From Halochromatium sp. (GTDB taxonomy: Bacteria; Pseudomonadota; Gammaproteobacteria; Chromatiales; Chromatiaceae), in NCBI GenBank assembly GCA_010912705.1, contig POWB01000005.1, positions 1-64,000 on the forward strand: 64,000 nt of DNA, given 5' to 3'. The translations under genes were made by a program, and so were the position numbers. Positions 1 to 7,710 of the stretch are shown here, one piece after another (position 1 is the stretch's first letter; each line of letters begins with the position of its first letter). The notes under the pieces are model-generated. The model was not told the origin of the DNA, did no database searches, and worked only from the letters and a program-made list of their open reading frames with translations.

Positions 1-1095
1 TTTGAAGGCGACTACAAAGACAGCAAACTGGTCGCCTTTGGCTATAACCGCGATGGCAAGAAAAGCCGTGAGCAGATTGTCGTCGGGCTCATTTGCAATG
101 ACCAAGGTTGTCCGGTTGGGGTGGAAGTCTACGCGGGCAATACCAAGGATGAAAGCACCGTGGTCGACAAGGTGCATGAGATCAAGCGCTGCTATGGCAT
201 TGAGAAGGTCATCTTTGTCGGTGATCGCGGGATGGTCACCCGCAGCAACATTGACGCATTGAAAGACGAGGCGGACTTGCAGACCATCGGCGCTTTGACT
301 CATGGCGAGATGATGACGCTGCTGAAAAACAAGGTGATCACCCTTGATCTGTTCGATGAGCGCACGATCCATGAGGTCAGTGATCCTAACGACCCGACCC
401 GCCGCTATTGCCTCTGTCGCAACCCACAGACGGCTGTACGCGAATCTCAGACGCGCCAACGGCTGCTGGATCTGACCACCAAGACCCTGACTGAGATCGC
501 GGCCTACAAGCGTGCTACGACCGTTGAGAAGCTCGGGGCGCGTGTCGGCAAGGTGTTGGCCAAATACAAGATGGGCAAATTCATCCAGTGGGCGATCGAG
601 GCCGATCCGCAACAGCAGACCTCTTGCCAGCATCGCCTGACCTGGTCGATTAACGCCGAGAAGGTGGAGCACGAGAAGCGCTTCGATGGCTGCTATGTCA
701 TCACCAGCGATGTCGACCAGGAGGAGATGAAGACCTTGGAGGTGGTGCGCGCCTATAAAAGTCTGGCCTTTGTTGAGCGCGCCTTTCGCAATCTCAAGAC
801 CGTGCAGTTAGAGATTCGCCCGGTTTATCACAAGACCGATGAGCGCATTCGCAGCCACGTCTTTCTCTGTATGCTGGCCTATTACCTGCAATGGCACATG
901 GAGCAACGGCTCGCGCCGTTGTTTGCCAACGATGGCAAGGGCGAAGATCGACGCTGGACCTTCCGCGGGGTGATCGATTGCTTGGCGCAGATCACGCGCA
1001 ACAGAGTCGCGGTCAACGGCGCTGAGTTCGATCAGAACAGCACCCCAACACCGGAGCAAGAACAGATACTGGACCTCCTGCAAGTCACCATGTAG
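1..1095 (+). CDS. IS1634-like (IS4 superfamily) transposase, 5'-truncated by window edge
   Basis: The frame is open from base 1 to the TAG at 1093-1095, so the true start lies outside the window. The product is a DDE transposase that would cut and join the ends of its insertion sequence. Visible signs are a VGDRGM segment carrying the second acidic residue (about residue 75) and the C-terminal block with FVERAFRNLK followed by RPVYH and the I-x-x-H stretch typical of the IS1634 group, where the glutamate of VERAF is the probable third catalytic residue. The frame has no stops or frameshifts in the visible part, so the copy may be active. Its 3' end lies inside the end of the converging rtcB-like gene, showing that the element landed there. 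Family assignment is from recognised motifs; the exact IS name is not known. Confidence 0.85.
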   Translation, partial: FEGDYKDSKLVAFGYNRDGKKSREQIVVGLICNDQGCPVGVEVYAGNTKDESTVVDKVHEIKRCYGIEKVIFVGDRGMVTRSNIDALKDEADLQTIGALTHGEMMTLLKNKVITLDLFDERTIHEVSDPNDPTRRYCLCRNPQTAVRESQTRQRLLDLTTKTLTEIAAYKRATTVEKLGARVGKVLAKYKMGKFIQWAIEADPQQQTSCQHRLTWSINAEKVEHEKRFDGCYVITSDVDQEEMKTLEVVRAYKSLAFVERAFRNLKTVQLEIRPVYHKTDERIRSHVFLCMLAYYLQWHMEQRLAPLFANDGKGEDRRWTFRGVIDCLAQITRNRVAVNGAEFDQNSTPTPEQEQILDLLQVTM

Positions 1096-2111
1096 CCATC
1101 CGCGTGAAATCCGAAATTGCCCGCCAGCCCAGTCGTGGCGGGGGATTTCGGCGATTCTATCAAGGGAAAGTCGGTCTTGAGCAGATCCTCCGGACGTTGC
1201 CGGGCGCTCAGCCGACCGCGCACCTCGCCGCGCTTCCATTTGCGCCCAGCGCCATGGGCCAGCGAGCGCAAACTGACCTCGCTCTCGGCGCTGGGCTGCA
1301 CCAGATAGGACAGGGTGCCGCGCGAGCCCGGGATGACCACCGGCCCGCGATCAGCCGGCGCCGCCCCCTTGCGATGCAGCCACAGTCGCTCACCCTGCCA
1401 GTCCACGGGCTGCACCAGGTTGTGCCAGACATCGAGCCGTCGCTCGGCATCGATCCCCAGCGCATCGAGGATGCGTTCGGCGATCAGCCGGCGGTTGGCC
1501 TCGGCCCAGCGCAGGGCCTGATCATGCGCTTGAAGATAGTCGCGCGCGGGTTCGGTGTTCGGCTCCAAGCCCTGATGGCCATGGCAGTCAATCGTCGCGC
1601 GCAGGATCGACTCGCCCAGCCCGCGCGAGCCGCTGTGAACCAGCAGCATCAGTTGGTGTTGATCGAGTTCCAGCGCTGCGAAACGGTCGCGGTCGTGGAT
1701 CGCTTCGACCGCTTGTAGCTCGGCAAAATGATTGCCACCGCCGATGGTGCCCAGCGCGCTGTCGAAGGCCGTGGCCTCAAGCCCCTGCTCCACGCGCCAC
1801 TGCTCCAGATCGCCCTCCCAGGCGCCTTCCAAGCCGGTCAAGCGCGCGGCGGCCCGCTCGGGCTTGAGCTTGTGGCAAGGCAGCTCGGTCTGCCACAGCG
1901 CCATACCGCAGCCGATGTCATTGCCAACCAAGGCCGGATAGAGACGATCGGCGAGAAAAGCGGCGCCGATCGGATAGCCCTTACCAGGATGCAGATCGGG
2001 AAGGCCGACGGCAGCGCGCATGCCCGGAAGCGCAGCGGTCTGCTCCAACTGGCGCACTGCCTCGCCTTCGATCCAGGTGTCGGCGGTGGCGATCACATGG
2101 GTTGCGCTCAT
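1032..2111 (-). CDS. RtcB-family RNA ligase, 3' end replaced by IS sequence
   Basis: This protein resembles the RtcB2 branch of the GTP- and Mn-dependent RNA ligases that seal 2',3'-cyclic-phosphate or 3'-phosphate RNA ends. The metal and catalytic motifs are present: GNDIGCGM (about 63-70), GGGNHF (124-129), HSGSRG (159-164) and AHGAGR (285-290), where the histidine should carry the GMP. Start is the ATG at 2111. Homology stops near residue 315 (after EDLLKT); the rest is translated from insertion-sequence DNA and ends at a stop inside the transposase gene. The usual C-terminal stretch, which in the family contributes to guanosine binding, is missing, so activity is doubtful. RtcB2 genes are often paired with prfH, a release-factor-like gene; none is visible here, and the downstream side is occupied by the IS. 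Confidence 0.8.
   Translation of the reverse strand: MSATHVIATADTWIEGEAVRQLEQTAALPGMRAAVGLPDLHPGKGYPIGAAFLADRLYPALVGNDIGCGMALWQTELPCHKLKPERAAARLTGLEGAWEGDLEQWRVEQGLEATAFDSALGTIGGGNHFAELQAVEAIHDRDRFAALELDQHQLMLLVHSGSRGLGESILRATIDCHGHQGLEPNTEPARDYLQAHDQALRWAEANRRLIAERILDALGIDAERRLDVWHNLVQPVDWQGERLWLHRKGAAPADRGPVVIPGSRGTLSYLVQPSAESEVSLRSLAHGAGRKWKRGEVRGRLSARQRPEDLLKTDFPLIESPKSPATTGLAGNFGFHADGYMVTCRRSSICSCSGVGVLF
1111..1151. other. Strong palindrome at the IS right end
   Basis: CCGAAAT (1111-1117) pairs with ATTTCGG (1145-1151), and CCCGCC (1120-1125) pairs with GGCGGG (1137-1142), leaving an 11-base loop. It begins 16 bases after the transposase stop and lies within the apparent junction with the rtcB-like gene. 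It may be the subterminal or terminal structure of the insertion sequence, or a transcription block. No U-run follows, so it is not a classical terminator. Confidence 0.55.
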
Positions 2112-2220
2112 CGGTGGCTCTCGGATGGGTTGGCTGTTCAGGGGCCGATAGTAGCTCGTTGTCTCGACAGCAGAACATTGTGCGATCCGACATCGGGTAT
2201 CGCATTACCGTGATATAAGA

Positions 2221-2391
2221 TTGATGCCTAAGCCGTATAATCGGTATCACTACCAAATTCTATGGCGATTCATAAAATATCAATGGATTCCCGCGTCTGC
2301 CTATGAAAGCTTAGCAAGCTTAAGGGAATCAATAGGAAAAATACTTTCTGGATATGGCTCTGAATATAAGATCAACTACTCATCAATTTAA
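2221..2391 (+). pseudogene. IS630-like transposase C-terminal remnant
   Basis: A stop-free stretch ending at TAA 2389-2391 translates to a tail of the form LWRFIKYQWIP, then SAYESLASLRESI and GYGSEYKIN. This matches the C-terminus I know from IS630-family (DDE_3) transposases, where an IE-x-x-W-x-F-x-K motif carries the last catalytic glutamate and is followed by an SAY block. Here the glutamate region is altered (HYQILWRF) and nothing upstream continues the domain, because the rtcB-like gene starts only about 110 bases away. The local AT-rich composition differs from its surroundings, consistent with transferred DNA. It was recognised by eye only. Confidence 0.5.
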
Positions 2392-2491
2392 GTTTTTTTA
2401 TTGAGGTACTTATTAGGGCATCCGCCTTATCATATTTCAGCGCTTTGGGTAGGTTCAGCGTGGTGCGGCCTCGACATGATGTCGCGTGATA

Positions 2492-2640
2492 TTGTGACGT
2501 GGCAAGAAGAGGCTCGCGCAGAGACGCAGAGGCGCAAAGGAAGAAAGAGCTTGCTCGATGTTCCCAGTGCGCCTCTCTTGTTCTTCTCTTCTTCTCTGCG
2601 CCTTTGCGTCTCTGCGAGAGATCGCTTTTTCTTGTGACGT
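2492..2640. repeat. MITE-like palindromic repeat with 9-bp flanking direct repeat
   Basis: Two arms form a long inverted repeat: the left arm (about 2504-2545) contains CGCAGAGACGCAGAGGCGCA, and the right arm (about 2588-2630) contains nearly the same sequence in reverse complement, separated by about 45 bases. The whole is bracketed by TTGTGACGT at 2492-2500 and again at 2632-2640, as expected of a target-site duplication. I recall closely similar CGCAGAGACGCAGAGG repeats scattered in intergenic regions of many unrelated bacterial genomes. It encodes no credible protein; short open frames through it are by-products of the repeat. Confidence 0.75.
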
Positions 2641-2730
2641 CTACGCGACATGGCACCAGCTGATTGACATTATGCGGAGGCCGTACTCGGTTCAGCGTCT
2701 AAGTGCGTCATCATCTCTAAAAGCCGAGTT

Positions 2731-3528
2731 ATGACAGAGCCCGCTCGGAATCATCCGCAAGAACTGGTCATCGTCCAACACCGTGGCCTCATCCCTCGGC
2801 AACAGCAGGATGCCCTGCTCGCAGCGGATCAGGTGAAGCAACGAGATGACCTGCCACCACAGCCACTCCCGATCGCGCCAGAGTCCGGTCTCTGCGCGGT
2901 CGCGGATGGGGTGGCGGCGAGTTTTAAGCCCCAGCTCGCCAGCCGCGCGTTGCTGGAAATCCTCCGCGCGGCTCAGCAGGACGCCGTTGATCAGTTCCAA
3001 GACGGCTGGCTCGGACCGCGCGCATTGCGCCGCGTTGTCCACCCCCGCCTCTGTCGTCAGCTCGCACCTCGCACGAGGTTCCGCTCCAGCGCAACCACGC
3101 TCGCGCTGCTGCAATGGCGCGCTGGACAGTTCAGCGCGCTCAATGTCGGCGATTCACGCATCTACTGCATCACGGCGGATGGCAGATGGCAGCAGATCTC
3201 GTTGGACCACAGCTACTATCAGTCGATGCTGCAGCGCGGCGAGCTTTCGCCTGGCGATGATGTTGGTCAGCTCTATCATGATCTCGAGCACATGATCAGC
3301 GCCGATGAGGCCGAAGATGATTTCGCAATCCACTGGCAGACCGGCACCTGGCCGCAAGGCGCAACCTGGCTGCTTTGCACTGATGGGCTACACGACAGCC
3401 TGGAGGCGCCTGCCTTGCAGGGGCTATTCGATCCTGATGCACCCCTCGCGGAGTTCGCCGGGCGCTTGCGTCAAGCGGTCTTGAACGCTGGAGCGCCCGA
3501 CAATCTCTCCTTCATCCTGCTACGCTGA
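2731..3528 (+). CDS. PP2C-family protein serine/threonine phosphatase
   Basis: A 265-residue single-domain PP2C phosphatase, predicted to be cytosolic and to remove phosphate from Ser/Thr residues using two metal ions. Motifs in order: a weak first motif (R-QQQD near 23-27, where the family usually has R-x-x-NQD), AVADG at 56-60, NVGDSR at 138-143, LLCTDG at 214-219 and the C-terminal GAPDN near 254-258. All three metal-binding aspartates (VADG, TDG, PDN) are present. There is no membrane segment or attached sensor domain. It converges on a small unknown gene and a tandem AAA+ gene; no partner Ser/Thr kinase is visible in the window, so its target is unknown. The ATG at 2731 is the first in frame; upstream sequence is intergenic repeat. 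Confidence 0.85.
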   Translation: MTEPARNHPQELVIVQHRGLIPRQQQDALLAADQVKQRDDLPPQPLPIAPESGLCAVADGVAASFKPQLASRALLEILRAAQQDAVDQFQDGWLGPRALRRVVHPRLCRQLAPRTRFRSSATTLALLQWRAGQFSALNVGDSRIYCITADGRWQQISLDHSYYQSMLQRGELSPGDDVGQLYHDLEHMISADEAEDDFAIHWQTGTWPQGATWLLCTDGLHDSLEAPALQGLFDPDAPLAEFAGRLRQAVLNAGAPDNLSFILLR

Positions 3529-3647
3529 GGCGAGTGACGGCGCTGATGCTGGACAATGCGGAATCGAGCAGCAGCAGCCACCGCCGCACCCGTTAGAGAT
3601 CATCCAAGTCGAGACCTCCAAGCGAGGCCATCCAAGCGGGCCATCTG

Positions 3648-4067
3648 TCAGCCCTGCCAAGGCTGAAAGCGGCGGCTGTCGTAATGGAAGGTGACGAAAT
3701 GACCTCGTCCCGGCTCGCGATCCCAGATCACCCCGAGGATCAGGTCGTGCGGCTCGCGGTAGTAGGCGCTGCCGCTCTCCTCGCTCTTGTCGAGGACCGG
3801 CTCATCAAGCACCTCGATGACGATGGCGGGGGCATCGTAGGTTGGCACCTTGCGATTGCGCAGGCCGGGCTTCCAGCCAACAAGATCGCCGGGCTTGAAC
3901 GGATGTTGCCGCGTGAAGACCTCAAAGCGCTCGCGCAGGACGGCGCCGAGATCGCCTTGCAGATCCTCGAGCGCGCCTTCGTCGAAGAGGTCTGGCGGCG
4001 TCTCGTCGTTGAGACCAATGCGGTTCAGCAGTTCGCGGGAAGACATGGGCGGTTGTTTGCGGGGCAT
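3648..4067 (-). CDS. Conserved-looking hypothetical protein, 139 aa
   Basis: I do not recognise this family. The protein is soluble, acidic in its N-terminal third, and has a central segment with FKPGDLVGWKPGL and DAPAIVIEVLD that reads like a small beta-barrel (SH3- or KOW-like), then a C-terminal part ending in FVTFHYDSRRF. Start is the ATG at 4067; a second ATG seven codons in (MSSREL) is also possible. It lies 84 bases downstream of the tandem AAA+ gene on the same strand, which suggests a shared transcript and a supporting role for the ATPase. It converges on the PP2C gene. Codon structure and lack of stops support it as a real gene; the function is unknown. Confidence 0.6.
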   Translation of the reverse strand: MPRKQPPMSSRELLNRIGLNDETPPDLFDEGALEDLQGDLGAVLRERFEVFTRQHPFKPGDLVGWKPGLRNRKVPTYDAPAIVIEVLDEPVLDKSEESGSAYYREPHDLILGVIWDREPGRGHFVTFHYDSRRFQPWQG

Positions 4068-4151
4068 CAGGCATCTCCTGTCAATACGACCAGTGTTGAG
4101 AGATCAGCATCAGGGCTGCCGGATTCGACAGCCCATGTTGGCAATGCAGCC

Positions 4152-5861
4152 TTATGCCGCATCCATCGCGGCTGGCTGCTTCAACCGACATTCGGCGATC
4201 AGCCGCCGCAGAAATTGCTCAGGGTTCAACGGCTCATCAAGCAACGCACGCTGCCTGCAGACATTGGCCAGATCACCGGGGGTCAGTGTCTCAAGGCCGC
4301 GCAGGTGTCGCGCGATCAGCTCCGGAACCTCGGCGTCTTCATCGCCCAGCGCTTCGCGGGCGAATAGCCGCAGGCGTTGTGCCGGGGCCAGCGCACGGAA
4401 GTGAAGCTTGAAGTCAAAACGACGCAGTGCGGCGGTATCGATGCGACTGATCAGGTTGGTCGCGGCGATGAAGATGCCAGGGAAACGCTCCATCTGCTGC
4501 AGGAGTTCGTTGACCTCGGTGCGCTCCCAACTGTGCTCGGCGGCGCGGCGGTCGGCGAGGAAGCTGTCGACCTCATCGAGCAGCAGCACTGAGTGCTCGG
4601 GGTCGATCTCACGGAACAGTCGCGCGAGGTTTTGCTCGGTCTCGCCGACATATTTCGAGATCAGATCTGAGGCCTGACGGGCGACCAGTTCGCGATCGAG
4701 CGCCTCGGCCAGCACCTCGGCAAAGGCGGTCTTGCCGGTTCCGGGTGGTCCATAGAAGCAGAGGCTTCCGCGGCCATGGCGCTCGAGCGCCCGCAGGATC
4801 GCGGCTGGGCTGATCTCACCGGCCAGATTCAGATAGGCGCTATCGAAGCGGGTCGCCGGGGTGCGTCGCGCTGCGCTCGGCGCGCCATGGAGCAGGGTGC
4901 GCAGCGCGGCGACGCCCTCGCGGACCCTCGCCTCGGCGGTCTCGGGCTCAGCCTGTTCGCGGTGCAGATCGAGCAGCCGCCGCGCGGCGCCGAACTGGGC
5001 CGGGGCCAGCCCGGTATCGGCGGCCAGGTCATCGAGCAAGGTCTCAGGCAGCGCCTGATCCCCAAGATGCGCAGCCACCATGCGTCGCCGCACCGAGCGT
5101 GGCGGGATGCTGAACGCGATCGGCACCAGGAAGCGACGCAGGAAGGCCGGGTCCATGCCCTCGGTGCTGTTGGTGATCCAGATCGCCGGCACCGGGTTCT
5201 GCTCGAGGATGCGGTTCATCCAGCCCTTCTCGCGACCGGTGGTGCGACCGCGCAGCAGGACCATGAGGTTGTCGCTGGTCTCGAACACGTCCTCGACCTC
5301 ATCGAAGATCAACACCGCGTCGCGACGCCGAGCAAGCAGTTGCTGCGCGAGCAGATAGGCCGAGAGGCGACCGCTGCGGGACAACCCATCACCCTCGTCA
5401 TCGCTGCTGCGCACCTGGTAGGCGCGCAGTCCCTGGGCGGCGATCACCGCGCGCGCCAGCTCGGTCTTGCCGGTGCCGGGCGCTCCATAGAACAGGGCAT
5501 TGATGCCGGACTCGGCACCCTGAGCAGCCGCCGCGAGCAGGCTCGCGAGCCGCTGCGCCGGCTTCGCCAGGTGTGGGAAGTCCGTGAGCGGCCAGACGGC
5601 CTGCGGCGCGGGCTCGATCAGCAGCTCGAGCAAGGCCTCGGTGGTCCGTGGTGCTTGATTGAGCACCTCCTGCAGCAGCATCGTCGGGCGAACCGCATCC
5701 TCAAGATCCCCTTCGCGGTCGCAGACCTCGATCAGCCCGAGCTGGCGCAGCCGTGCGTTGCGTGCCAACAGGGCCTGGATCTCTGCCTCCGGCAGCGCGA
5801 GCAGGCCGGCCAGCCGTCGCTGATTAGCGCGGGGATTGACCGACTGTGTGCGGCGCAGCAC
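4152..5861 (-). CDS. Tandem AAA+ ATPase (two AAA modules), C-terminal part of a split frame
   Basis: This 569-residue protein has two AAA+ ATPase modules. Module 1 has Walker A GAPGTGKT (126-133) and Walker B LIFDEVED (184-191). Module 2 has GPPGTGKT (371-378) and LLLDEVDS (426-433), with ATN sensor-1 and RRFDFKL following. The first about 60 residues look like a winged-helix segment. Such proteins remodel other proteins using ATP; the substrate is unknown. The apparent start is a GTG at 5861 that directly follows the TAA (5862-5864) of the preceding frame, with no clear ribosome-binding site. The preceding frame is the same frame, so this is either an independent, coupled gene or the larger piece of one long gene broken by a nonsense codon. 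A small unknown gene lies downstream on the same strand. Confidence 0.8.
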   Translation of the reverse strand: MLRRTQSVNPRANQRRLAGLLALPEAEIQALLARNARLRQLGLIEVCDREGDLEDAVRPTMLLQEVLNQAPRTTEALLELLIEPAPQAVWPLTDFPHLAKPAQRLASLLAAAAQGAESGINALFYGAPGTGKTELARAVIAAQGLRAYQVRSSDDEGDGLSRSGRLSAYLLAQQLLARRRDAVLIFDEVEDVFETSDNLMVLLRGRTTGREKGWMNRILEQNPVPAIWITNSTEGMDPAFLRRFLVPIAFSIPPRSVRRRMVAAHLGDQALPETLLDDLAADTGLAPAQFGAARRLLDLHREQAEPETAEARVREGVAALRTLLHGAPSAARRTPATRFDSAYLNLAGEISPAAILRALERHGRGSLCFYGPPGTGKTAFAEVLAEALDRELVARQASDLISKYVGETEQNLARLFREIDPEHSVLLLDEVDSFLADRRAAEHSWERTEVNELLQQMERFPGIFIAATNLISRIDTAALRRFDFKLHFRALAPAQRLRLFAREALGDEDAEVPELIARHLRGLETLTPGDLANVCRQRALLDEPLNPEQFLRRLIAECRLKQPAAMDAA

Positions 5862-6368
5862 TTAGCGCAGGCTCTCGGAGCCGCTGTATTGCTCGATGTA
5901 GTCGAGCAGTGTCGTCTCACTGGCCCCAAGCCCCAGGCCTTGGCTCAGCACGGCGACGCTGGCAGACGCGGTTGCCTCGCCGTCCTCGCGACGCAGGCGC
6001 TTGAGCAGGGTCGTGGTGGCTTCACGCAGCACGTGGTCGAACGCCTTGCCGATGCGCTCGAGGTCGAGTTCGTCGTCCTGGTCTTGTTGCCAGCCTTCGG
6101 CGGCATCGGCGCTGAGCACGATGGCCCGAGACAGCTCGGGAAACCGAGTGGCCAAGACCTGCTGATCGAGTAACGGCGCCAGCAGTGCCAGCAGGTGTTC
6201 GACCATGTCGACCTGCTGCGCGAACGGATGACTGCGGCGCGGCCTGCCGAGACGGCCTTTGAGTTGGGGCATGCTGCGCAGAAGCTGCAACGCGTAGCGG
6301 GCCAAGCGTCGCTGACTTGGCGCGACTTGGCTGAAGTCTTGCAGCCAGAGGCTGGGTTGGGTGGGCAT
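5862..6368 (-). CDS. N-terminal partner/half of the tandem AAA+ ATPase
   Basis: A 168-residue helical protein with no recognised catalytic motif. The start at 6368 (MPTQPSLW) is chosen because a GGAGG lies seven bases upstream; the open frame extends a further 16 codons upstream to 6416 without ribosome-binding support. It ends in TAA at 5862-5864, and the same frame continues straight into the AAA+ protein. The sequence is rich in Leu and Arg, with a long stretch of predicted helices (QLLRSMPQLK, VEHLLALLAPLL, LREATTTLLKRL). I infer that it is the N-terminal domain of a roughly 740-residue AAA+ protein; whether the stop is read through, suppressed or inactivating cannot be told from the sequence. 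Confidence 0.6.
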   Translation of the reverse strand: MPTQPSLWLQDFSQVAPSQRRLARYALQLLRSMPQLKGRLGRPRRSHPFAQQVDMVEHLLALLAPLLDQQVLATRFPELSRAIVLSADAAEGWQQDQDDELDLERIGKAFDHVLREATTTLLKRLRREDGEATASASVAVLSQGLGLGASETTLLDYIEQYSGSESLR

Positions 6369-6627
6369 ATCGAGACCTCCAGGGAAATGCACGGATGGCG
6401 GCGATCGAACTCGCACAAGCCTGGCCAGCGCGATCGGGCGAGGCGGTGAGCCCCCCGAGGTCGATCCGGCGGCTTGGCTTGCAGTTTGGCTTGGGCCTGG
6501 AGAGATATACCCGAGTAATACGACGGTCTATGTCGGATAGACAGTGACGGTTGCAGGCCGGCGATGCATGACGGATGACAGCCGCCAGTGCCGCCCGCGC
6601 CTATCGAGCCTCTGCTAGACTGCCCAT

Positions 6628-7578
6628 ATGCGCCACCCCATCGACCCCAAGATCGACTGCGTCTTCAAGGCCCTGCTCGGTGCCGAGTCCAACCGCGCGC
6701 TGCTGATCCACTTCCTCAACGCCATGCTCGGAGCGGAGCTGCCGGCACCGATCAGCAGTGTCGAGATCCTCAACCCCTACAACGAGCGCGAGTTCATCGA
6801 CGACAAGCTCAGCATCGTCGACGTCAAGGCTCGCGATAACCACGACGACCTGTACCAGATCGAGATCCAACTGCTCAGCTACCGCGACCTGCCCGCGCGC
6901 ATCAGCTACGGCTGGGCCGACCTCTACAGCTCACAGCTGAGCAGCGGCCAGCCTTACAGCAGGCTCAAGCCCACCTACGCCATCTGGCTCCTCGCCGAAG
7001 ACCTGTTCCCTGAGCGCGACGGCTACCTGCACGACTTCCGCCTCCGTGATGCCCAAGGCCAGAACCTCGTCGAGCACGGCGGCATTTGGCTCTTAGAGCT
7101 GAACAAATTTGATACCGAGCCAGTCAACACCGAGCAAGAGCGTTGGCTCAAATTCTTCAAAGAAGGCGAGCGCCTCGACAGCGATGCGCTCCCCATTTGG
7201 ATGCAGACCCCGGAGATGAAGCAAGCCATGAGCACCTTAGAAGCCTTTTCCGATAAAGACCGCGCCTACCACGCCTATCAAGCGCGGCAGAACTACCTGC
7301 GCCAGCAAATGAGCATCCAGCAAGAACTCGACGATCGTCGCGCTGAGGTCGAGCAAGCCAAGCAAGAAGCAGAGCAAGCCAAGCAGGCAACGGAGCATGC
7401 CAAGCAGGCAACGGAGCAAGCCAAGCAGGCAACGGAGCAAGCCAAGCAGGCAACGGAGCAAGCCAAGCAGGAAACGGAACAAGCAAACCGAGCAGCCGAG
7501 CAAGAGCGCGCCGCTAAGGAAGCCGCTCTGGCCGAAATCGAGCGTCTCAAGGCGCAACTGCGTGGCGCAGCAGATTAA
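6628..7578 (+). CDS. Rpn/PD-(D/E)XK nuclease-family protein (PDDEXK transposase-like)
   Basis: A 316-residue protein of the Rpn (recombination-promoting nuclease; PF12784-like) type. The start follows the family pattern (M-x-x-P-x-DPKIDCVFKALLG). The PD-(D/E)XK core is visible: SIVDVKARD with Asp65, then YQIEIQ with Glu79 and Gln81, and the RISYGWADLYSSQL segment. These proteins cleave DNA and promote RecA-independent recombination in Escherichia coli. The C-terminal third (about 230-310) is a coiled coil made of repeated EQAKQAT heptads encoded by a 21-bp tandem repeat. It has no obvious operon partner. Members are often multicopy and horizontally mobile; no insertion-sequence ends are seen around it. 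Confidence 0.85.
   Translation: MRHPIDPKIDCVFKALLGAESNRALLIHFLNAMLGAELPAPISSVEILNPYNEREFIDDKLSIVDVKARDNHDDLYQIEIQLLSYRDLPARISYGWADLYSSQLSSGQPYSRLKPTYAIWLLAEDLFPERDGYLHDFRLRDAQGQNLVEHGGIWLLELNKFDTEPVNTEQERWLKFFKEGERLDSDALPIWMQTPEMKQAMSTLEAFSDKDRAYHAYQARQNYLRQQMSIQQELDDRRAEVEQAKQEAEQAKQATEHAKQATEQAKQATEQAKQATEQAKQETEQANRAAEQERAAKEAALAEIERLKAQLRGAAD
7351..7497 (+). repeat. 21-bp tandem repeat (seven units) coding a heptad coiled coil
   Basis: Units beginning at 7351 and every 21 bases afterwards resemble GAGCAAGCCAAGCAGGCAACG. The middle units (7393-7455) are nearly identical; the first and last are diverged. Each unit adds exactly one heptad (EQAKQAT) so unit gain or loss would keep the frame and change coiled-coil length. 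Confidence 0.9.
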
Positions 7579-7710
7579 CTTACATCTAAAGACCGCGGAC
7601 AGACTGGTGCTAGCCTAAACAGGCGGTTTGGCGCAAGGCCAAGCATGTCGACCCGTCAATCCCGATAGCTGCGGCCAAGGCAGCGGCAGCACGAGCGCTC
7701 AGGATTAAGA

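Noticed and set aside
2372-2656. Short open frames of 73-94 codons on both strands over the palindromic repeat
   Set aside because: They are generated by the inverted repeat itself, with no ribosome-binding sites or family features.
4776-6173. Long plus-strand frame (about 465 codons) opposite the AAA+ genes
   Set aside because: Arg/Gln/Gly-rich antisense of a GC-rich gene without any domain; the minus-strand AAA+ motifs explain the region.
6369-6450. Possible tRNA 3' half upstream of the AAA+ operon
   Set aside because: A GTTCGATC stretch resembles a T-loop, but the flanking bases do not form the 5-bp T-stem and no acceptor or anticodon arm is present.
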